Positions 60,330 to 64,000 of a DNA stretch of 64,000 nucleotides are shown here, piece after piece. The DNA comes from Sisyra terminalis (Eukaryota > Arthropoda > Insecta > Neuroptera > Sisyridae). Numbering within the stretch: position 1 is the stretch's first letter; each line of letters starts with the position of its first letter. The notes beneath the pieces were generated by a model. That model was not told where the DNA came from. It did not search any database and worked only from the letters and a program-made list of their open reading frames with translations. Position numbers and translations under genes: made by a program. The stretch is taken from positions 52,343,701-52,407,700 of the forward strand of contig OY292275.1 of the NCBI GenBank assembly GCA_958496175.1, given 5' to 3'.

Positions 60330-61370
60330 GCGCTTAATTCAGAAAAATTGGTACAAATCATACTTGCCGCTAAAACGATGTGGAAAAAGCCTAAATTAAA
60401 TAAAAGATCAACCACACTATTAAAAAGAACCATTGAAAATATGAGAAGAAACCTAAGAAATTATAAAAAAAAATTAGCAAAATTTTAGCAAAATGCTAAA
60501 AAATAAAATCAGTAACCAAATTATCAATCCCCTAGAAATCGTAGAAGTATGGAAGCAGAAATATATGAACTTTACTAAGAACAGTCATAATAGTGGTTGA
60601 TGTACTAGAACCATAAATTCTAAGTTTTACTTTCAGAAATAGAACAAGCTATGAAATCCTTTAAACAAAGGCAACTCTCCGGCTCTGATGAAATAATTGC
60701 AGAAGTTTTAAAAGTCTTAAGAAATAAAGGAACAGAAATAATCCAAACTATGCTTAGAAACAGGAAACATAGACATCTGGCCACCCGAATAGTGCAAATC
60801 CATTTTTATTTTTTTACATAAAAATAAGGCACCTACCGACTGCTTCAGCTACAAAACTATTAACCTGATATTCTTTGCCAGAAAATTCTACTACACATCA
60901 AAAATGAAATATTCAAGCTTATATTCTATCCCCAAATATCAGACTGGCAAAAAGGTCTCATGTTTGGGAAGGAAACATAAAAAAAATCTTTTATTCTTTT
61001 ACATAAAATTAAGGCACTTACCGACTGCTTAAGGTACAAAACTATAAACCTGATATTTTTTACCAAAAAATATTGCTTCACATCAAAAATGAAATATCCA
61101 AGCCTATACTCTATCCCCAAATATCCGACTGGCAAAAAGGTCTCATATTTGGGAAGGGAACAACAAAACAATTATTTTATTCCTTTACATAGAATTAAGG
61201 CACTTATCGACTGCTTAAAGTACAAAACTATAAACCTGATATTTTTTACCAGAAAATATTACTTCACATCAAAAATAAAATTTCCAAACCTATATTCTAT
61301 CCCCAAACATCAGACTGGCAAAAAAGTCTCATCTTTGGGAAGGGAACATTAAAAAAATCCCTAAAAAACT
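60330..61370 (+). pseudogene. RTE-like LINE reverse transcriptase relic
   Basis: Plus-strand blocks in order: TMWKKPKLNKRSTTLLKRTI, then EIEQAMKSFKQRQLSGSDEI, IAEVLKVLRNKG and TDCLRYKTINLI. Then, in another frame, QKILLHIKNEISK and SDWQKGLIFGKGT. These fit the start of the RT domain (KAPGxDGIPAELLK, DCxNYRTIxLIS, SKxLLxII, EQAGFxKGRGT). The region after GKGT, including KAFD and YADD, is missing. The stretch TDCLRY...GKGT is present three times in tandem (60815-61350), which explains the pairs of mid-size ORFs on both strands here. Confidence 0.7.
60815..61350 (+). repeat. Tandem triplication of a 185-bp RT segment
   Basis: AAGGCACYTAYCGACTGCTT recurs at 60826, 61011 and 61197, a period of 185-186 bp. 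Each unit ends in CCAAAYATCMGACTGGCAAA followed by TTTGGGAAGG. Units differ by scattered substitutions. All three carry the same frame switch between the CLxYKTINLI and ILLHIKN blocks, so the switch preceded the triplication. Confidence 0.85.
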
Positions 61371-62679
61371 GACATGCAAAGATTGAATTCTTCGAATATG
61401 GGTATGTGTAATATACATAAAAAAACATACCAAGAATTTCATGGGTAGGGAAATAAAATAACTTATAAATTAAAATAACAGTGTTAGTTAGTGATTGATG
61501 TTTTCAACTTGTTTACAAATTAATGAAAAACCAATCGTCCGAGCTTTAAAATAATTGAAAAATAATTAAATTTCATAGCTGTCGCTATTTTCGCAAAATA
61601 GGTCAATTAAATTGTTAATTCTTGCAAGAAGGTTTAAACCTATTTTGAATTATAATTTACTTCACGGTTAGTACTACAGTCAAAGTTGATTTTAATAGTT
61701 CGTGTTAATTGTACTAAACGTTCATATGCACTACATTCAGGAATTTCAATTACCTTTATGAATTCCCTTGCATTTAATTTCAATGAAACTTTTTGATTTT
61801 CAAAACCAAGAGAGTTTTGCCAGCATTAGTTGTAATTTTATTAAATTTCATAATAGCCCCTGTTAGTTATTGAGATTACAACAATAAGTTTAATTTAAGT
61901 TTAGGGATAATTTAAAAAATTTTGATAAAAATCATACGACTAGAACCAAATAATTTATTTGTTGTTTTTTGTAATGACTATTACCAAATAGCCAGTGATA
62001 TAGTATTGGATATTTTACAGGTGCTTAAGAACAATATTAAATTAATTAAAAACTATTTTTTGAGTTTTATAATCTATTAACTAAATTGTTATGGGAATTT
62101 GTTTAGTAATAAAATTAGTTTTACCTACTTACTTACAATTTTTGATATTAAGTACTTGTACTAGAAAATAAAGTAAAATAATAGATAAACTTTAAATTTC
62201 TTTCATAAGACTATATTTTTTCTTTAATCATTGTAATCTCAAACTCATCGAAGACTTACGTACATCATACAGATTTCTGGTCGAAAATAAGCAAATGGAG
62301 CTAACAAATACTCTAAGTAAATATTTTTTTTTAAATATATCATTAAAATTGAGTTGGTAACTATTACATTATTTTGACCTTCGTTATATTATAATCAAAT
62401 ATCTGTTTTCCTGTTTTAAGATAAGATGCATATATGAAAGCTCATAAAAAGAGTAAATACATTTCTAATTTAGCCTTATTAGATTTTAATCTAAAGCTCA
62501 AAGCTGCTTAGAAGTAAAACTAATATAAACAATGGCAAGATATTAAAACAAAGTAAATAGTTAAAACTAGGATAACTTCCATCATTAAAGTGACAAGTCG
62601 ATGGCCCATTTAAGTACTAAAATGACTTGCATTTGCTTGAAACACCAATATATTATGTTTTGGTTCGTATGTTTATATT
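61371..62679. other. AT-rich DNA without recognised features
   Basis: No repeat, protein or RNA signal was recognised. Confidence 0.4.
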
Positions 62680-62687
62680 GTCTATAT

Positions 62688-63640
62688 CAGTGATTCCCAA
62701 TGGGTGAGCCACGGCTCCACGGGGATCCACGGTGTCGTTATAAGGGCACCGCGAAATATTTAATTAAATTATTCGGTAACTTTCATGAAGTATATAATTC
62801 TCAAATTTTTACAACAATACATTAAAGTTGAAATTTGAGAGCATGAAAATTTTTAAATTTCTGAATATCTATAAAACAGGAATACCCACTGCTTTGTGGT
62901 GAAGGTATCGAATATTAATTCCATTCGCAGCATTATATTTATGTGAAGTAGGGATTTAATAAAGTGTATATATTTTATAATGAGGACAGTGGTTGAAAAT
63001 TTATTATAGAGAATTTGAGATATAACTTCAAAAATGTTAACGTTTTACGTTCAAATTATCTATCTTTAATCCATGATGATCAATATTGTGAGAAAACCCG
63101 ACTGAATTCCAAGCAGGTGTGAAATTGCCAAAAATATTTGTAAGAGATTGAAGGCCAAAATACGAGAAAAAAGAAAATTTAAAAGTATCATTTATGGATT
63201 CAGAATCAGTTGTAAATGTAAGCACAATTAACAACAAATAATAAACACCTCAAACTGGTTTCAAATTCCTGGACTACATATTTATACTTGCCATTCTCTC
63301 GTTATCATTTTGGCCTTCAAGCTTTTACTATGTTATTTCATATCCCCATTTGGAAAGTAGTGAATGCATTTAGACATACGACCTGCCATTGCAACCGAGG
63401 ACCATAATGGTTGTCCAGCTTTAATATGGATATTACCGAAACAGTGGAAATTAAATATTTTTTATTATCACAACGAAAATAGTATCCGTTTTTAATTTAA
63501 TTTTTTGCTGTAAAATAGATAAATGGATAGTTTTTTTTTTTTCAAAGGAAAAACTTTCTAATTTCTCAAGAAAGTCAAGAATTTAGAAAAAATCAAATTT
63601 ATTATGGGAGTCGCAAACCCAAAAAGATTGGAAACCTCTG
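62688..63640. mobile_element. hAT-type non-autonomous element with 8-bp TSD
   Basis: It begins CAGTGATTCCCAATGGGTGA and ends, in reverse, CAGAGGTTTCCAATCTTTTT, both typical hAT ends. The flanking octamers GTCTATAT (62680-62687) and GTCTAAAT (63641-63648) differ at one position. The GC-rich left subterminal region (CCACGGCTCCACGGGG) is also typical. The interior has no transposase frame and contains a nested MITE (63071-63370). Confidence 0.9.
63071..63370. mobile_element. CATAGT-AAGC MITE family, copy C (nested)
   Basis: It shares ACCTCAAACTGGTTTCAAAT, TTTTGGCCTTCAAGCTTTTA and CTATGTTATTTCATATC with copy A. On its left side, GAGATTGAAGGCCAAAATAC mirrors the right side, forming an inverted repeat. 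The 66-codon minus-strand ORF (63037-63237) is a frame within it. Confidence 0.7.
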
Positions 63641-63648
63641 GTCTAAAT

Positions 63649-64000
63649 TAATAAATTTTTATACGGTAGAAGAGAAAATCTGGCTACCACGCACTGTTTA
63701 ACTTTTCAACCCCCAGTAGGGTCAGGTCTAGGAACTCATTTGGATATTAGCTGGGAAACATACCCAATGATCCAATTAAATGTTTGCTGAAATTTATCTG
63801 AGAAGCAAACCTGACCAATTGAAACTAGAAATATAGCTGAAGTGCATAAGTTCTTATAGGATGTAGTACAGACGAACCCTTAGGAGAAAATTCCGGTATA
63901 AAGGAAAAGAAGGAAATGTGAATCAATGTTCTAATTGTTGAGTATTTGTAATTAAAAGCTAACAATAAAATAATAGTAAACAGTAATAATTTTTACTGGA
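63649..64000. other. Unassigned terminal stretch
   Basis: The region is slightly less AT-rich (for example CAACCCCCAGTAGGGTCAGG) but has no recognisable protein or repeat. Confidence 0.3.

Overview
The window is AT-rich, contains no ORF longer than about 126 codons, and shows no recognisable host exon, tRNA or rRNA gene. Its content is almost entirely decayed transposable elements of kinds typical of arthropods: mariner, pogo, hAT and Helitron DNA elements, RTE-like and Jockey-like non-LTR retrotransposons, a tyrosine-recombinase element, and many inverted-repeat (foldback/MITE) elements. I read it as an intergenic or intronic stretch of a repeat-rich insect genome; the order cannot be fixed from the sequence. 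All reading was by eye, so element edges are approximate unless a target-site duplication (TSD) or canonical terminus is quoted.

Layout. 0-5 kb: a hAT-like element, then a Helitron (3271-4808) with a second hAT-like element nested in it. 7.1-8.6 kb: a long-TIR element that recurs at 49.5-50.7 kb; both copies keep a CCAAT-box core and a splice-donor-like site. 8.86 kb: a tRNA-like SINE head. 9.9-10.7 and 13.7-14.2 kb: two foldback elements built on one plan, the second inserted into an interspersed repeat (R1) that recurs at 55-57 kb. 16.3-18.5 kb: a less AT-rich island with decayed reading frames and an array of about 86-bp repeats. 19.15-19.74 kb: a tyrosine recombinase relic. 21.65-22.74 kb: N- and C-terminal remnants of a multicopy arthropod gene family with a 502-bp near-perfect hairpin between them. 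24.7-28.2 kb: mariner relic, foldback, Jockey-like RT relic and minus-strand Helitron. 32.2-34.5 kb: RTE-like LINE relics with a foldback between them. 37.6-38.7 kb: a pogo-like element with TA duplication. 41.9-43.0 kb: a well-preserved non-autonomous Helitron. 44.7-45.4 kb: an element flanked by TTAA. 48.0-49.1 kb: a LINE RT with an intact YADDT motif. 51.3 kb: a short hAT. 55-57 kb: a microhomology-bounded tandem duplication and another foldback. 57.6-58.1 kb: a second mariner relic. 60.3-61.4 kb: a LINE RT with an internal 185-bp triplication. 62.7-63.6 kb: a hAT element holding a nested MITE.

Nothing here works as a gene pathway. The informative signals are nesting order, shared modules between unrelated elements, and conserved pieces inside otherwise decayed DNA. 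The most interesting is a hairpin module resembling a hammerhead-ribozyme core (CTGANGA, A, stem-loop, GAAA) in both arms of three different foldback families. Next come the promoter-like core of the long-TIR family and the unexplained repeat/ORF island at 16-18.5 kb.
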